Part shown: positions 55,862 to 64,000 of the stretch, in pieces
Layout of the letters: each line of letters starts with the position of its first letter
How positions within the stretch are numbered: position 1 is the stretch's first letter
DNA from: Isoptericola chiayiensis
Lineage (GTDB): Bacteria; Actinomycetota; Actinomycetes; Actinomycetales; Cellulomonadaceae
Length of the DNA: 64,000 nucleotides
Assembly (NCBI RefSeq): GCF_013149805.1
Contig: NZ_JABEZT010000009.1
Location: 1 to 64,000 of the forward strand
Reading direction: 5' to 3'
Made by a program: the position numbers and the translations under genes
The notes under the pieces: model-generated
The model's input: the letters and a program-made list of their open reading frames with translations, nothing else
Told to the model about the DNA's origin: nothing
Databases searched by the model: none

Positions 55862-55895
55862 CGAGGGCCGCCGTCCCGCAGGACGGCGGCCCTCG
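55862..55895. terminator. 15-bp perfect hairpin between fur operon and glpK
   Basis: CGAGGGCCGCCGTCC and its exact complement enclose a CGCA tetraloop. The structure lies between the converging fur operon and glpK gene. It has no U-tract but is by far the strongest hairpin there, so it is called a bidirectional terminator. Confidence 0.8.
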
Positions 55896-55926
55896 TGCGC
55901 GACCCGGCCTCTCGGCCCGCGCTCGC

Positions 55927-57441
55927 CTACTTCGTGTCGGCGTCCACCCAGTCGAAGGTCTTCGTGACCGCCTTCTTCCACTCGCGGTAGAGGCGCTCGC
56001 GCTCGTCCTCCGGCATCGACGGGGACCAGCGGTGGCCCTCGACCCAGTTGTCGCGCACGTCCTGCTCGCCCTGCCAGAACCCGACGGCGATGCCCGCGGC
56101 GTACGCGGCCCCCAGCGCGGTGGTCTCGGCGATCTCCGGGCGCACCACGTCGACCCCGAGCTGGTCCGCCTGGAACTGCATGAGAAGGTCGTTGGCGACC
56201 ATGCCGCCGTCGACCTTCAGCTCGGTGAGGTCCACGCCCGAGTCCGCGTTCATGGCGTCCATGACCTCACGGGTCTGGAACGCCGTGGCCTCCAGCGCGG
56301 CGCGGGCGATGTGGTTGCGGTTCACGAACCGGGTCAGGCCCACCAGCGCACCGCGGGCGTCGGGACGCCAGTACGGCGCGAACAGGCCCGAGAACGCGGG
56401 CACGAAGTACGCCCCGCCGTTGTCGTCGACCTTGCTCGCGTAGTACTCGACGTCCGGGGCGTCGTCGAACAGGCCCAGGTTGTCGCGCAGCCACTGCACC
56501 AGCGAGCCGGTCACCGCGATGGAGCCCTCGAGCGCGTAGACCGCGTCGGCGTCGCCGATCTTGTAGCAGACGGTCGTCAGCAGCCCGTTCTCGCTGGGCA
56601 CCTTCTCCGTGCCGGTGTTGAGCAGCATGAAGTTGCCGGTGCCGTAGGTGTTCTTCGCGGTGCCGACCTCGAAGCACGCCTGGCCGAACGTGGCGGCCTG
56701 CTGGTCGCCGAGGATGCCGGCGATCGGCACCCCCGGCACCATGCCGCGCGGCCGCCCGCGCCCGTACACCTCGGACGAGGAGCGGATCTCCGGGAGCATC
56801 GACAGGGGGATGCCCATGTCCGAGGCGACCTCCTCGCTCCAGGACAGGGTGTCCAGGTCCATCAGCATGGTGCGCGAGGCGTTGGTGACGTCGGTGACGT
56901 GCACCCCGCCCTCGGTGCCGCCCGTCATGTTCCACAGCACCCAGGTGTCGGTGTTGCCGAACAGCAGGTCGCCCTTCTCGGCGGCCTCGCGGGCTCCCTC
57001 GACGTTGTCGAGGATCCACTTGATCTTGGGCCCCGAGAAGTAGGTCGCGAGCGGCAGGCCGCAGATCGCCTTGTACTTGTCGGGCCCCTCGTCGCCGGCC
57101 AGCTCGTCGGCGATCGCCTGGGTACGGGTGTCCTGCCAGACGATCGCGTTGTACACGGGCTTGCCGGTGTTCTTGTCCCAGACGACGGCGGTCTCGCGCT
57201 GGTTCGTGATGCCGACGGCGGCGAGGTCCTCGTGCGAGATGTTGCCGCGGGTCAGGGCCAGCCCGACGACCTCGCGGACGTTGTTCCAGATCTGCTCGGC
57301 GTTGTGCTCCACCCAGCCCGCTCGCGGGAAGATCTGGTCGTGCTCGAGCTGACCGGTCGAGACGTTGCGTCCCGCGTGGTCGAAGACGATGGCACGCGAG
57401 CTCGTCGTGCCCTGGTCGATGGCGAGGACGTAGTCAGCCAT
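55927..57441 (-). CDS. glpK: glycerol kinase
   Basis: Phosphorylates glycerol to sn-glycerol 3-phosphate, 504 residues, the normal length. FGGY-family motifs: [19 protein letters not shown] (ATP phosphate loop 1), [31 protein letters not shown] and the C-terminal [15 protein letters not shown] adenosine motif. It is the last gene of the glpD-glpF-glpK operon, 54 bases after glpF. Confidence 0.97.
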   Translation of the reverse strand: MADYVLAIDQGTTSSRAIVFDHAGRNVSTGQLEHDQIFPRAGWVEHNAEQIWNNVREVVGLALTRGNISHEDLAAVGITNQRETAVVWDKNTGKPVYNAIVWQDTRTQAIADELAGDEGPDKYKAICGLPLATYFSGPKIKWILDNVEGAREAAEKGDLLFGNTDTWVLWNMTGGTEGGVHVTDVTNASRTMLMDLDTLSWSEEVASDMGIPLSMLPEIRSSSEVYGRGRPRGMVPGVPIAGILGDQQAATFGQACFEVGTAKNTYGTGNFMLLNTGTEKVPSENGLLTTVCYKIGDADAVYALEGSIAVTGSLVQWLRDNLGLFDDAPDVEYYASKVDDNGGAYFVPAFSGLFAPYWRPDARGALVGLTRFVNRNHIARAALEATAFQTREVMDAMNADSGVDLTELKVDGGMVANDLLMQFQADQLGVDVVRPEIAETTALGAAYAAGIAVGFWQGEQDVRDNWVEGHRWSPSMPEDERERLYREWKKAVTKTFDWVDADTK

Positions 57442-57495
57442 GAGGGTCCATCCTTCGTGTCGTTCGTTGCGTCGTTGCGGTTCGAGACGGTGGTG

Positions 57496-58230
57496 TCACC
57501 CGAAGGCGACGGCAGGGGCCAGCAGACCGGCGAGCACGCCGCCGACGATGGGCCCGAGGACGGGGACCCACGAGTACGACCAGTCGCTGGATCCCTTGCC
57601 CTTGATCGGCAGCAGGGCGTGGGCGACGCGGGGGCCGAGGTCACGGGCCGGGTTGATGGCGTACCCCGTGGGGCCACCGAGGCTGGCGCCGATGCCGACC
57701 ACGATGAGGGCGACGGCGAGCGGGCCCAGGTCACCCGGGTAGTTGCCGAAGGAGAGCACCAGGAAGACCAGGAAGAACGTCCCGATGACCTCCGTGACGA
57801 AGTTCCAGCCGTAGGAGCGGATCTCCGGCCCGGTGGAGAACACGCCGAGCTTGACCGCGGCGGGCGCCTCCTCGTCGAAGTGCTTCTTGTAGGCGAGGAA
57901 CGCCAGCGTGGCACCGACGGCGGCACCGACCAGCTGCGCGGAGATGTAGATGACGCCGTTCAGGAACGTCACCGGGATCCCGGGGCCGAACTCCGAGGCA
58001 CCGCTGGCCCAGATGCCGAACGTCACGGCGGGATTGATGTGGGCGCCCGTGCTGAAGGCGACGTACACGCCGGCGAACACCGCGAGGCCCCATCCGAAGT
58101 TGATCATCAGCCAGCCGCCGTTGAAGCCCTTGTTCTTGGGCAGGATGGCGTTGGCGACCACGCCGGCACCACCGAGCAGCAGGATCATGGTCCCGAGGAA
58201 CTCGGTGACGAAGATCTCCCAGCTTGACAT
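57496..58230 (-). CDS. glpF: glycerol uptake facilitator (aquaglyceroporin)
   Basis: MIP-family channel of 244 residues with six membrane segments and two half-helices. The NPA boxes read GAHINPAVTFG and GYAINPARDLG; the Asp after the second NPAR marks glycerol channels as opposed to water-only aquaporins. The ATG at 58230 is preferred over the GTG at 58242, since AGAAGGTGAG is spaced 7 bases from it. Second gene of the glp operon. Confidence 0.95.
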   Translation of the reverse strand: MSSWEIFVTEFLGTMILLLGGAGVVANAILPKNKGFNGGWLMINFGWGLAVFAGVYVAFSTGAHINPAVTFGIWASGASEFGPGIPVTFLNGVIYISAQLVGAAVGATLAFLAYKKHFDEEAPAAVKLGVFSTGPEIRSYGWNFVTEVIGTFFLVFLVLSFGNYPGDLGPLAVALIVVGIGASLGGPTGYAINPARDLGPRVAHALLPIKGKGSSDWSYSWVPVLGPIVGGVLAGLLAPAVAFG

Positions 58231-58292
58231 CGTCGTACTCACCTTCTTGTCGGACTTCGTTGTCTGGCGCACGTCGGTCCCGTGCGCGGTTC

Positions 58293-58312
58293 CGGCGGCG
58301 TGCCCGCCGCCG
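58293..58312 (-). terminator. small GC hairpin between glpD and glpF
   Basis: CGGCGGCG and CGCCGCCG enclose a 4-base loop in the 87-base gap between glpD and glpF. It has no U-tract and may act as an mRNA-processing or stabilising element that sets the glpD:glpF ratio. Confidence 0.45.
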
Positions 58313-58317
58313 TGGGA

Positions 58318-60060
58318 TCAGGTGCGCAGCGGCTGCATCGTGGCGACGTCCCCCACGCGTCCGCGGGCCTCGCCGGCCGCGGCGTCGTCGGGCGCCTCCG
58401 CGGCGGCGTCCTCGGCGTCGGCCCGCGCGCGATAGCTGTCGACCTCGTTCTGCCTCGTCCCGGAGCTCCACCCGAGCAGCGGGCCGACGATGTCGGCGAT
58501 CTCGTCGAGCGCGGCACGCCCCTTGTCGGGAACCTCGTAGACGAGGCGGGTCCGGCGGACCAGGACGTCCTCGAGGTGCAGGGCGCCCTCGTGGCTGACG
58601 GCGTAGTGGATCTCCGCGCGCAGGTAGGCCGGTGCGTGCTCCAGGGGTGTCGCGAGCGACGGGTCCTCCTCGCACAGCGTCACCAGCTCGCGCAGCGCGG
58701 AGCCGTAGCGGTGCAGCAGGTGGTCGACCATGGCCGGGCTCCAGCCGTAGCGCTGCGCCCAGGAGCGGGCCTGGCGGCGCACCGCGGAGAGGCCCACGGC
58801 GCCGACGAGCGGGATCTGGTCGGTCACCGACGGCAGGGCGTGCGCCCGCTGCCCGATGGCGAAGTCGACGGCGTCCTTGGCCATGACGCGGTAGGTCGTC
58901 AGCTTGCCGCCGGCGATGACGGTCAGGCCGGGTGCGGGGGAGGCGACCGTGTGCTCGCGGGACACCTTGGCCGAGCTGGTGCCCTCCTTGGTGCCCGGCT
59001 GCAGCAGGGGGCGCAGGCCCGCGTAGGTGCCGATGACGTCGTCGCGCGACAGCGGGTGGGCGAGCACGGCGTTGGCGTGGTCGAGCACGTAGTCGATGTC
59101 CGCGGCGGTGGCCACGGGGTGGACCAGGTCCTGCTCCCAGGGGGTGTCCGTGGTGCCGATGATCCAGTAGCGCGACCACGGGATGATGAACAGCACGGAC
59201 TTCTCGGTCTGCAGGATCAGGCCGACCTTGCCCTTGATGCGCTCGCGGGGCACGACGATGTGGATGCCCTTGGAGGCGAGGACCTTCAGGCCGCCCTCGT
59301 CGCCGGCGAGCGCCTCGGTGTCCTCGGTCCACACGCCGGTGGCGTTGATGACGTGCCGGGCGCGGACGGTGATCTCCCGTCCGGTCTCGAGGTCGACGAC
59401 GACGGCGCCGTTGACGGCACCGGTGGCGCTCTTGGTGAGCTCGACGACCTGGGTGCGGGGCGCGGCGTGGGCGCCGTAGTCGACGGCGGTGCGCACCAGG
59501 GTGGCCACGAGCCGGGAGTCGTCGACCGACGCGTCCCAGTACTGCACGGCGCCGATGGCGGCTTCGTGCGCCAGGTCGGGGAACTTGCGGGCGATCTGGC
59601 GCCGCGACAGGTGCCGGTGGAGCGGCATGGCCCGCTTGCCGGGCGCGACGGAGGCGAGGGTGTCGTAGAGGGCGATGCCGGCGCCGACGTAGGCCCGCTC
59701 CCACACGCGGTGCTCGAGCGGGTAGAGGAACGGGACCGGCTTGACCAGGTGCGGGGCGAGCTCCTTGAGCAGGAGGTCGCGTTCGGTCAGCGCCTCGTGG
59801 ACCAGGGAGAAGTCGAGCATCTGCAGGTAGCGCAGCCCGCCGTGGACCAGCTTGCTGGACCAGCTCGAGGTGCCCGCGGACCAGTCCTGGGCCTCGACGA
59901 TCGCGGTGGAGAGCCCGCGGGTGACGGCGTCGAGGGCGATGCCACCGCCGGTGACGCCGCCGCCGATGACGAGGACGTCGAGCTCGGTGGCGGGGTCCTG
60001 CGAGCTCTCGAGCGCTGCCAGGGCGCGCGTGCGTGACTCGGCAGTAAGTCGGGAGGCCAT
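58318..60060 (-). CDS. glpD: glycerol-3-phosphate dehydrogenase (FAD, aerobic type)
   Basis: Membrane-associated flavoenzyme of 580 residues oxidising glycerol 3-phosphate to dihydroxyacetone phosphate. The FAD dinucleotide fold is VLVIGGGVTGGGIALDAVTRG (about residues 29-48), followed by SSWSSKLVHGGLRYL, typical of GlpD, and a C-terminal DAO_C domain (SLATPLEHAPAYLRAEIHYAV). ATG with GAGAGGAGC upstream. First gene of the operon glpD-glpF-glpK, divergent from a SorC/DeoR-type regulator. Confidence 0.95.
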   Translation of the reverse strand: MASRLTAESRTRALAALESSQDPATELDVLVIGGGVTGGGIALDAVTRGLSTAIVEAQDWSAGTSSWSSKLVHGGLRYLQMLDFSLVHEALTERDLLLKELAPHLVKPVPFLYPLEHRVWERAYVGAGIALYDTLASVAPGKRAMPLHRHLSRRQIARKFPDLAHEAAIGAVQYWDASVDDSRLVATLVRTAVDYGAHAAPRTQVVELTKSATGAVNGAVVVDLETGREITVRARHVINATGVWTEDTEALAGDEGGLKVLASKGIHIVVPRERIKGKVGLILQTEKSVLFIIPWSRYWIIGTTDTPWEQDLVHPVATAADIDYVLDHANAVLAHPLSRDDVIGTYAGLRPLLQPGTKEGTSSAKVSREHTVASPAPGLTVIAGGKLTTYRVMAKDAVDFAIGQRAHALPSVTDQIPLVGAVGLSAVRRQARSWAQRYGWSPAMVDHLLHRYGSALRELVTLCEEDPSLATPLEHAPAYLRAEIHYAVSHEGALHLEDVLVRRTRLVYEVPDKGRAALDEIADIVGPLLGWSSGTRQNEVDSYRARADAEDAAAEAPDDAAAGEARGRVGDVATMQPLRT

Positions 60061-60126
60061 CGGTCGTGCTCCTCTCGGTCGGGCGAGGCTTCAGCGCAAC
60101 ACGAGCCGAACATCCTCGCAAATGCT

Positions 60127-60165
60127 GTGCACGAACGTGCACGAAAGTGCCGCGCGCGGCAGGAT
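60127..60165. promoter_or_regulatory. 10-bp direct repeats and -10 box between glpD and regulator
   Basis: GTGCACGAAC, GTGCACGAAA and GTGC follow one another at 60127-60150, a direct repeat with a near one-turn period that also contains the GTGCAC palindrome. CAGGAT at 60160-60165 lies 7 bases before the regulator GTG. The repeats are placed to control both divergent promoters and are the best candidate site for the SorC/DeoR-type protein. Confidence 0.55.
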
Positions 60166-60172
60166 GGAGGGC

Positions 60173-61123
60173 GTGACGGACGCTCGCGAACGCGACCTGG
60201 TGATGGCCGCGACGATGTACTACCTGCAGGACATGACGATGGAGACCATCGCGCGTCACCTGCGGACTTCCCGCTCCACGGTCTCGCGCCTGCTGAAGCG
60301 GGCCCGCGAGACCGGAGTGGTGGAGATCACCCTGCGGCCCGCGCACACCCGTGCACCGGGCCTCGGCCGCCAGCTCGCCCTCGCCCACGGCATCGAGGCC
60401 TACGTGGTCCCGGTGCCGGACGGCGCCGACGACGACGAACGGCTCGACCAGGTCGCCCGGACCTCCGCCCGCCTCGTGTCGCGCTGGTTCGACTCCGACA
60501 TGGTGCTCGGGATCGCGTGGGGCACCACCGTGGCCGCCGTGTCCGGCTACCTGACGGCCAAGCCGACCCGGGGTGCCGCCGTCGTGCAGCTCAACGGGGC
60601 CGCCAACACCCGGACCTCCGGCGTCGCGTACGCGGGGGAGATCCTCGACCGGTTCGCCAGCGCCTTCGAGGCGCACCCCCACTACTTCCCGGTCCCGGCG
60701 TTCTTCGACTACGCGGCCACCCGCGACGCCATGTGGCGGGAGCGTTCCGTGCGCCGGGTGCTCGACGTCCAGGCGCGCACCGACGTCGCCCTCTTCTCGG
60801 TCGGGGCGCTGACCGGGCTGCCGTCGCACGTGTACTCGGCCGGATACCTTGACCCCGGCGACATCGCCGCCCTGGACGAGGACGGCGTCGTGGGGGACGT
60901 GTGCACGGTGTTCCTGCGCCGGGACGGCACGCACCGGGACATCGGCGTCAACGCGCGGGCCACCGGTCCGACGCCGGAACAGCTCGCGCGCTACCCGCGC
61001 CGGTTGTGCGTGGTGGCCGGGGACAACAAGGTCGCCCCGCTGCGCGCCGCGCTGGCCGCCGGCGCGGTGACCGACCTGGTCATCGACGAGCTCACGGCCT
61101 CGCGGCTCGTCCGCGGCACGTGA
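60173..61123 (+). CDS. SorC/DeoR-type sugar-binding transcriptional regulator
   Basis: A 316-residue regulator: an N-terminal HTH (MTMETIARHLRTSRSTVSRL, then LKRARETGVVEI) and a phosphosugar-sensing domain of SorC type (MVLGIAWGTTVAAVSGYL, RLCVVAGDNKVAPLRAALAAG). GTG 60173 is chosen since CAGGAT lies 7 bases upstream; an in-frame ATG at 60164 overlaps that box. Divergence from glpD suggests it controls glycerol use and senses glycerol 3-phosphate or dihydroxyacetone phosphate. Confidence 0.85.
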   Translation: MTDARERDLVMAATMYYLQDMTMETIARHLRTSRSTVSRLLKRARETGVVEITLRPAHTRAPGLGRQLALAHGIEAYVVPVPDGADDDERLDQVARTSARLVSRWFDSDMVLGIAWGTTVAAVSGYLTAKPTRGAAVVQLNGAANTRTSGVAYAGEILDRFASAFEAHPHYFPVPAFFDYAATRDAMWRERSVRRVLDVQARTDVALFSVGALTGLPSHVYSAGYLDPGDIAALDEDGVVGDVCTVFLRRDGTHRDIGVNARATGPTPEQLARYPRRLCVVAGDNKVAPLRAALAAGAVTDLVIDELTASRLVRGT

Positions 61124-61158
61124 CGCGCCGCCGCGAGCCGGCACGTAGTGTGGCCGAC

Positions 61159-61680
61159 GTGCCAGGTGACACCTCCGCGTCCTTCCACGTCCGGGCCGCA
61201 CTGCCGGCCGACGTGCGTGCCGTGCACGACCTCGTCCAGCCCTACGCGGCCGACCGCATCCTGCTGGCCAAGGAGTGGGTCGCCTACTACGAGTCCGTCC
61301 AGGAGTTCGTGGTGGCCGACGGCGGCGTGGAGACGGGGGTGGTCGGCTGCGGTGCGCTGCACGTCATGTGGGCCGACCTCGCCGAGATCCGCACCCTCGC
61401 GGTGGACCCCCGGTGGACCGGCCGGGGTGTCGGGCACGCGCTGGTCGAGGAGCTGATCCAGCGCGCCCGCGCCATGGGGCTGCGGCGACTGTTCTGCCTG
61501 ACCTTCGAGGTCGACTTCTTCGCGGGCCACGGGTTCCGGGAGATCGACGGGACGCCCGTGACGCACGAGGTCTACGGCGAGCTGCTGCGCTCGCACGACG
61601 ACGGCGTCGCGGAGTTCCTGGACCTGGCCCGGGTGAAGCCGAACACCCTGGGGAACACGCGGATGCTGCTCGACCTCTGA
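61159..61680 (+). CDS. argA: amino-acid N-acetyltransferase (NAGS-like GNAT)
   Basis: GNAT-fold acetyltransferase of 173 residues. The acetyl-CoA loop is RGVGHALVEELIQRA after IRTLAVDPRWTG. The N-terminal LLAKEWVAYYESVQEFVVA and the C-terminal tail LARVKPNTLGNTRMLLDL resemble the small actinobacterial N-acetylglutamate synthase (Rv2747 type) that starts arginine synthesis. GTG start, leaderless, 7 bases after TAGTGT. Repeat array C begins 21 bases after its TGA stop. Confidence 0.8.
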   Translation: MPGDTSASFHVRAALPADVRAVHDLVQPYAADRILLAKEWVAYYESVQEFVVADGGVETGVVGCGALHVMWADLAEIRTLAVDPRWTGRGVGHALVEELIQRARAMGLRRLFCLTFEVDFFAGHGFREIDGTPVTHEVYGELLRSHDDGVAEFLDLARVKPNTLGNTRMLLDL

Positions 61681-61701
61681 GCATCGACCGTCCGCGCACC
61701 T

Positions 61702-61842
61702 CGCCGAAGGAGGCAACTCTCCCGCGAGGTGGGCGCCCTTCTCGCGGGCAGTGGTGCACTCTTGCCTACCCCGCGAGAGTGTCGCCTACCTCGGCGGGTC
61801 CTGGCCTACCTCGCGGGGTGTTGCTCTACCTCGGGGCGCGGG
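61702..61842. repeat. array C: inverted tandem 20-bp repeats between convergent genes
   Basis: Three forward units (61702-61762, for example CGCGAGGTGGGCGCCCTTCT; one base of slippage after the first) face four inverse units (61763-61842, for example CGCCTACCTCGGCGGGTCCT) with 20-base period. More degenerate than arrays A and B. The inverse units run into the LacI gene and provide its TAG stop and HPAR tail. The acetyltransferase on the left ends before the array. Confidence 0.88.
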
Positions 61843-62933
61843 TGGGTGTGGGTGTGCGGGTCGGATGCGGACGCCGGTGCGGCGGTGCTTGCGCGTTCCA
61901 CGAGCCGGACAGGGACGAGCGTCGTGCCGTGCCCGTTCGTGCCGGTCTCCAGCCGGCGCAGCACCAGCTCGACGCATCTGCGACCGACCTCGGCGAAGTC
62001 CTGGTGGATCGTGGTCAGCGGCGGCCGGTAGGCGACGGCGTCGGGGACGTCGTCGAACCCGACGACGCTGACGTCGTCGGGTACCGACCGGCCGACCTCG
62101 GCGAGGGCGCGCATCAGGCCCAGCGCCATCTGGTCGTTGGCGGCGAACACGGCCGTGCAGCCGCTGCGGGCGATCTCGCGTCCGACGTCGTAGCCCGACA
62201 GTGCGCTCCAGTCGCCCCGGTAGGGGTCGGGAACGTCCCGTCCGGCCGCCGTGAGGGTGCGCCGCCAGGCGTCCTCGCGACGCTGGCTGGCGAAGGAGTC
62301 GGCGGGGCCGGCGAGGTGCACGACCGTGCGGTGCCCCAGGTCCAGCAGGTGCTGGACGGCCGTGCGGCTGCCGTCCGCCTGGTCGGTGTCGATCACCGGG
62401 TAGCGCTGCCCGGCGTCGGAGTCGGCGACGACGACGGGCACCCCGTCGGGCAGCGTGAGGTCGGCCGCGTCGAGCAGGCGGACCTCCATGAGCAGGATCA
62501 CGGCGTCGACCGCGAGCTCGCCCAGGCGCGTGAAAGCGCCGCGGACGCCGCCCTGCGTCGGGGCCTCGACGGGAATCACGGTGATGGCGTACCCCTCGGC
62601 CGCGGCCGACGTCGCGATCGCCTCGAGGGTGCGCATGTTGCCGGTGGTCGACAGAGAGAAGAGGATGACGCCGATCGTGCGGAAGCGGCCGCTGCGCAGG
62701 GCACGGGCGGCACTGTTGGGTCGGTACCCGAGCTGGACCATCGCGTCGAGGACCTGGCGGCGCGTCGTGTCGACGACCCCGGGGTGTCCGTTGGACACGC
62801 GTGACACGGTCTGCGACGACACGCCGGCCAGCCGGGCGACGTCGGCCATCGACACCCTCCGGACGCGCGCCGAGGCGCCGGCCCCGTCGTTCGGGGACGC
62901 CGCGGCGGGTTCGGCGGTGCTCCGCTCGGTCAC
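61806..62933 (-). CDS. LacI-family transcriptional regulator
   Basis: A 375-residue repressor with a 25-residue N-terminal extension, HTH SMADVARLAGVSSQTVSRVS (residues 28-47), and a sugar-binding core (RTIGVILFSLSTTGNMRTLE, AVFAANDQMALGLMRALAEV, VVGFDDVPDA). The GTG is preceded by GAGGAGAAC. It is divergent from a sugar ABC permease gene with two palindromic operators in between, so it represses that importer. The C-terminal tail HTHTHPRPEVEQHPAR is His/Pro-rich, and its last part is encoded by repeat array C. Confidence 0.9.
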   Translation of the reverse strand: MTERSTAEPAAASPNDGAGASARVRRVSMADVARLAGVSSQTVSRVSNGHPGVVDTTRRQVLDAMVQLGYRPNSAARALRSGRFRTIGVILFSLSTTGNMRTLEAIATSAAAEGYAITVIPVEAPTQGGVRGAFTRLGELAVDAVILLMEVRLLDAADLTLPDGVPVVVADSDAGQRYPVIDTDQADGSRTAVQHLLDLGHRTVVHLAGPADSFASQRREDAWRRTLTAAGRDVPDPYRGDWSALSGYDVGREIARSGCTAVFAANDQMALGLMRALAEVGRSVPDDVSVVGFDDVPDAVAYRPPLTTIHQDFAEVGRRCVELVLRRLETGTNGHGTTLVPVRLVERASTAAPASASDPHTHTHPRPEVEQHPAR

Positions 62934-63010
62934 GGGTCGTTCTCCTCGGCTCCTCGGCGACGGTGCCGCAGCCCCCGGGTTGACGGCCGCAGGGGAGCGG
63001 GTGCACGATC

Positions 63011-63070
63011 AGCCTAGTCCATGTTTACGTAAACATCGGTCGGGACGGTCCGAGATGTTGACGTAAACAT
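63011..63070. promoter_or_regulatory. two LacI operators, ATGTTTACGTAAACAT
   Basis: A perfect 16-bp palindrome ATGTTTACGTAAACAT lies at 63021-63036, and a one-mismatch copy ATGTTGACGTAAACAT at 63055-63070, centres 34 bp apart. On the minus strand TAGGCT (63016 to 63011) next to the first site is probably the -10 box of the LacI gene. The second site is 36 bases before the permease ATG. Cooperative repression of both directions is likely. Confidence 0.85.
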
Positions 63071-63105
63071 CGCCGGTACCACTGCTCTCGAGGAAGACGA
63101 GGACC

Positions 63106-64000
63106 ATGACGACGACGTCCCCCACCGCGGCGCCCGTCGCCGCACCCGGTTGGCGCCGGTCCCGGCGCCGATGGGTCGGATGGCAGTTCATCGGGCCGTT
63201 CATGGCCGTGTTCGCCCTCGTGTTCCTGGCCCCGATCGCCTACTCGATCTACCTCTCGCTGTTCCGCACCCAGCTCGTGGGCGGCACGTCGTTCGTGGGG
63301 TTCGAGAACTACCAGCAGGCGCTCCAGGACCCGCTCTTCTGGGAGGGGCTCGGCCGCGTCTCGCTCTTCCTGGTCGTCCAGGTGCCCATCATGCTCGGCA
63401 TCGCCCTGCTGGTCGCCCTCGCTCTCGACGGCGGCCGGCTCTACGGCAAGAGCTTCTTCCGGATCTCGATCTTCATGCCCTACGCCGTGCCCGCCGTGGT
63501 GGCCTCCCTGATGTGGGGCTTCATGTACGGGACGCGGTTCGGGCTCGTCGGCAACCTCAACGACCTGCTCGGCACCTCCATCCCGAACCCGCTGTCGCCG
63601 GACCTCATCCTCGCGGCCATCGGCAACATCGTGACCTGGGAGTTCGTCGGCTACAACATGCTGATCTTCTACTCGGCGCTGCGCGTCGTGCCGCAGTCGC
63701 TGTACGAGGCCGCGGAGATCGACGGCGCCACGCAGTGGCAGGTCGTCCGGGCCATCAAGATCCCCGCGATCCGTGGCGCACTGGTCATCGCCACGATCTT
63801 CTCGATCATCGGCAGCTTCCAGCTCTTCAACGAGCCGAGCATCCTGCAGTCGCTCGCACCCAACGCGATCACGACGTCGTACACCCCGAACCTGTACGCC
63901 TACTCGCTGTCGTTCTCCGGCCAGCAGTACAACTACTCCGCGACGGTCGCCATCATCATGGGCCTGATCACCATGGTGATCGCCTACGTGGTGCAGCTGC
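63106..64000 (+). CDS. carbohydrate ABC transporter permease (MalF-type), cut by window end
   Basis: First 298 residues of a CUT1-type permease, nearly complete; the frame is still open at the last base. Membrane segments begin at WQFIGPFMAVFALVFLAPIA, and the EAA loop is EAAEIDGATQWQVVRAIKIP. AGGAAGACGAGGACC precedes the ATG. Residues FASIIGSFQ-type and NYSATVAIIMGLITMVIAYV near the end match MalF-type family members. Regulated by the divergent LacI protein; the partner permease and binding protein should lie downstream. Confidence 0.9.
   Translation, partial: MTTTSPTAAPVAAPGWRRSRRRWVGWQFIGPFMAVFALVFLAPIAYSIYLSLFRTQLVGGTSFVGFENYQQALQDPLFWEGLGRVSLFLVVQVPIMLGIALLVALALDGGRLYGKSFFRISIFMPYAVPAVVASLMWGFMYGTRFGLVGNLNDLLGTSIPNPLSPDLILAAIGNIVTWEFVGYNMLIFYSALRVVPQSLYEAAEIDGATQWQVVRAIKIPAIRGALVIATIFSIIGSFQLFNEPSILQSLAPNAITTSYTPNLYAYSLSFSGQQYNYSATVAIIMGLITMVIAYVVQL

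Noticed and set aside
57731-61201. 1156-codon minus-strand frame spanning glpD and the regulator
   Set aside because: Out of frame with glpD and antisense to the SorC/DeoR-type gene; composition is Arg/His/Pro-rich shadow.

Overview
The window is very GC-rich, tightly packed chromosomal DNA with frequent GTG starts, many 4-base ATGA/GTGA gene overlaps and many start codons lying only 6-7 nt downstream of a TANNNT or CANNNT -10 box. These traits, with a mycobacterium-like bkd/acc/fadE/maoC/citE locus, GTP-type PEP carboxykinase, a RamB-type regulator and a GH115 glucuronidase, point to an actinobacterium, probably a plant-polymer-degrading member of Micrococcales (Cellulomonadaceae/Promicromonosporaceae type). 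The taxonomic placement is inference. No rRNA, tRNA, CRISPR array, intact insertion sequence or prophage was seen, and there is no stretch over 300 bases without a gene.

Layout. 1-95: possible edge of an insertion sequence. 150-8620: sugar-acid locus with a Gfo/Idh/MocA oxidoreductase and a LacI-DUF6807 fusion regulator, divergent from a carbohydrate ABC importer and a UxaA-type dehydratase. 8765-15477: MarR regulator divergent from a fused LLM-flavin/FAD oxidase, a small membrane protein, a MerR regulator divergent from an aldo/keto reductase, and two kinases. 15484-26508: Lrp regulator divergent from an eight-gene branched-chain keto-acid/leucine catabolic operon. 26560-29871: thymidine kinase, ThuA-like protein, TrmL methylase and a DUF4143 ATPase. 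29938-36697: MDR reductase, proline-racemase-family protein, Na+/H+ antiporter, a Trp leader peptide with trpS, and pckG. 36826-45861: RamB-like regulator, CNNM/CBS protein, and a glucuronoxylan locus (LacI, GH115, mannonate dehydratase). 46079-53433: GntR regulator and a BmpA-type nucleoside ABC importer with an ornithine-cyclodeaminase-like protein and a nucleoside/base deaminase. 53570-61680: prolyl aminopeptidase-like hydrolase, Fur regulator, glycerol operon glpD-glpF-glpK with a SorC/DeoR-type regulator, and an N-acetyltransferase. 61806-64000: LacI regulator divergent from a sugar ABC permease cut by the window end.

Most unusual features. (1) A family of 20-bp repeats arranged as head-to-head inverted tandem arrays exactly at the 3' ends of three convergent gene pairs (38298-38510, 53404-53586, 61702-61842); five of the six flanking genes take their TAG stop codon from a repeat unit. 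(2) A Trp-Trp leader peptide and attenuator-like structure ahead of trpS, whose only well-placed start codon is AUC. (3) Two copies of an 89-bp intergenic repeat that carries a Shine-Dalgarno sequence and a coupled 30-codon frame inside one catabolic operon. (4) Several long near-perfect inverted repeats, a LacI-DUF6807 fusion, an LLM-FAD oxidase fusion, and a proline racemase homologue with Ser/Thr in place of both catalytic cysteines.
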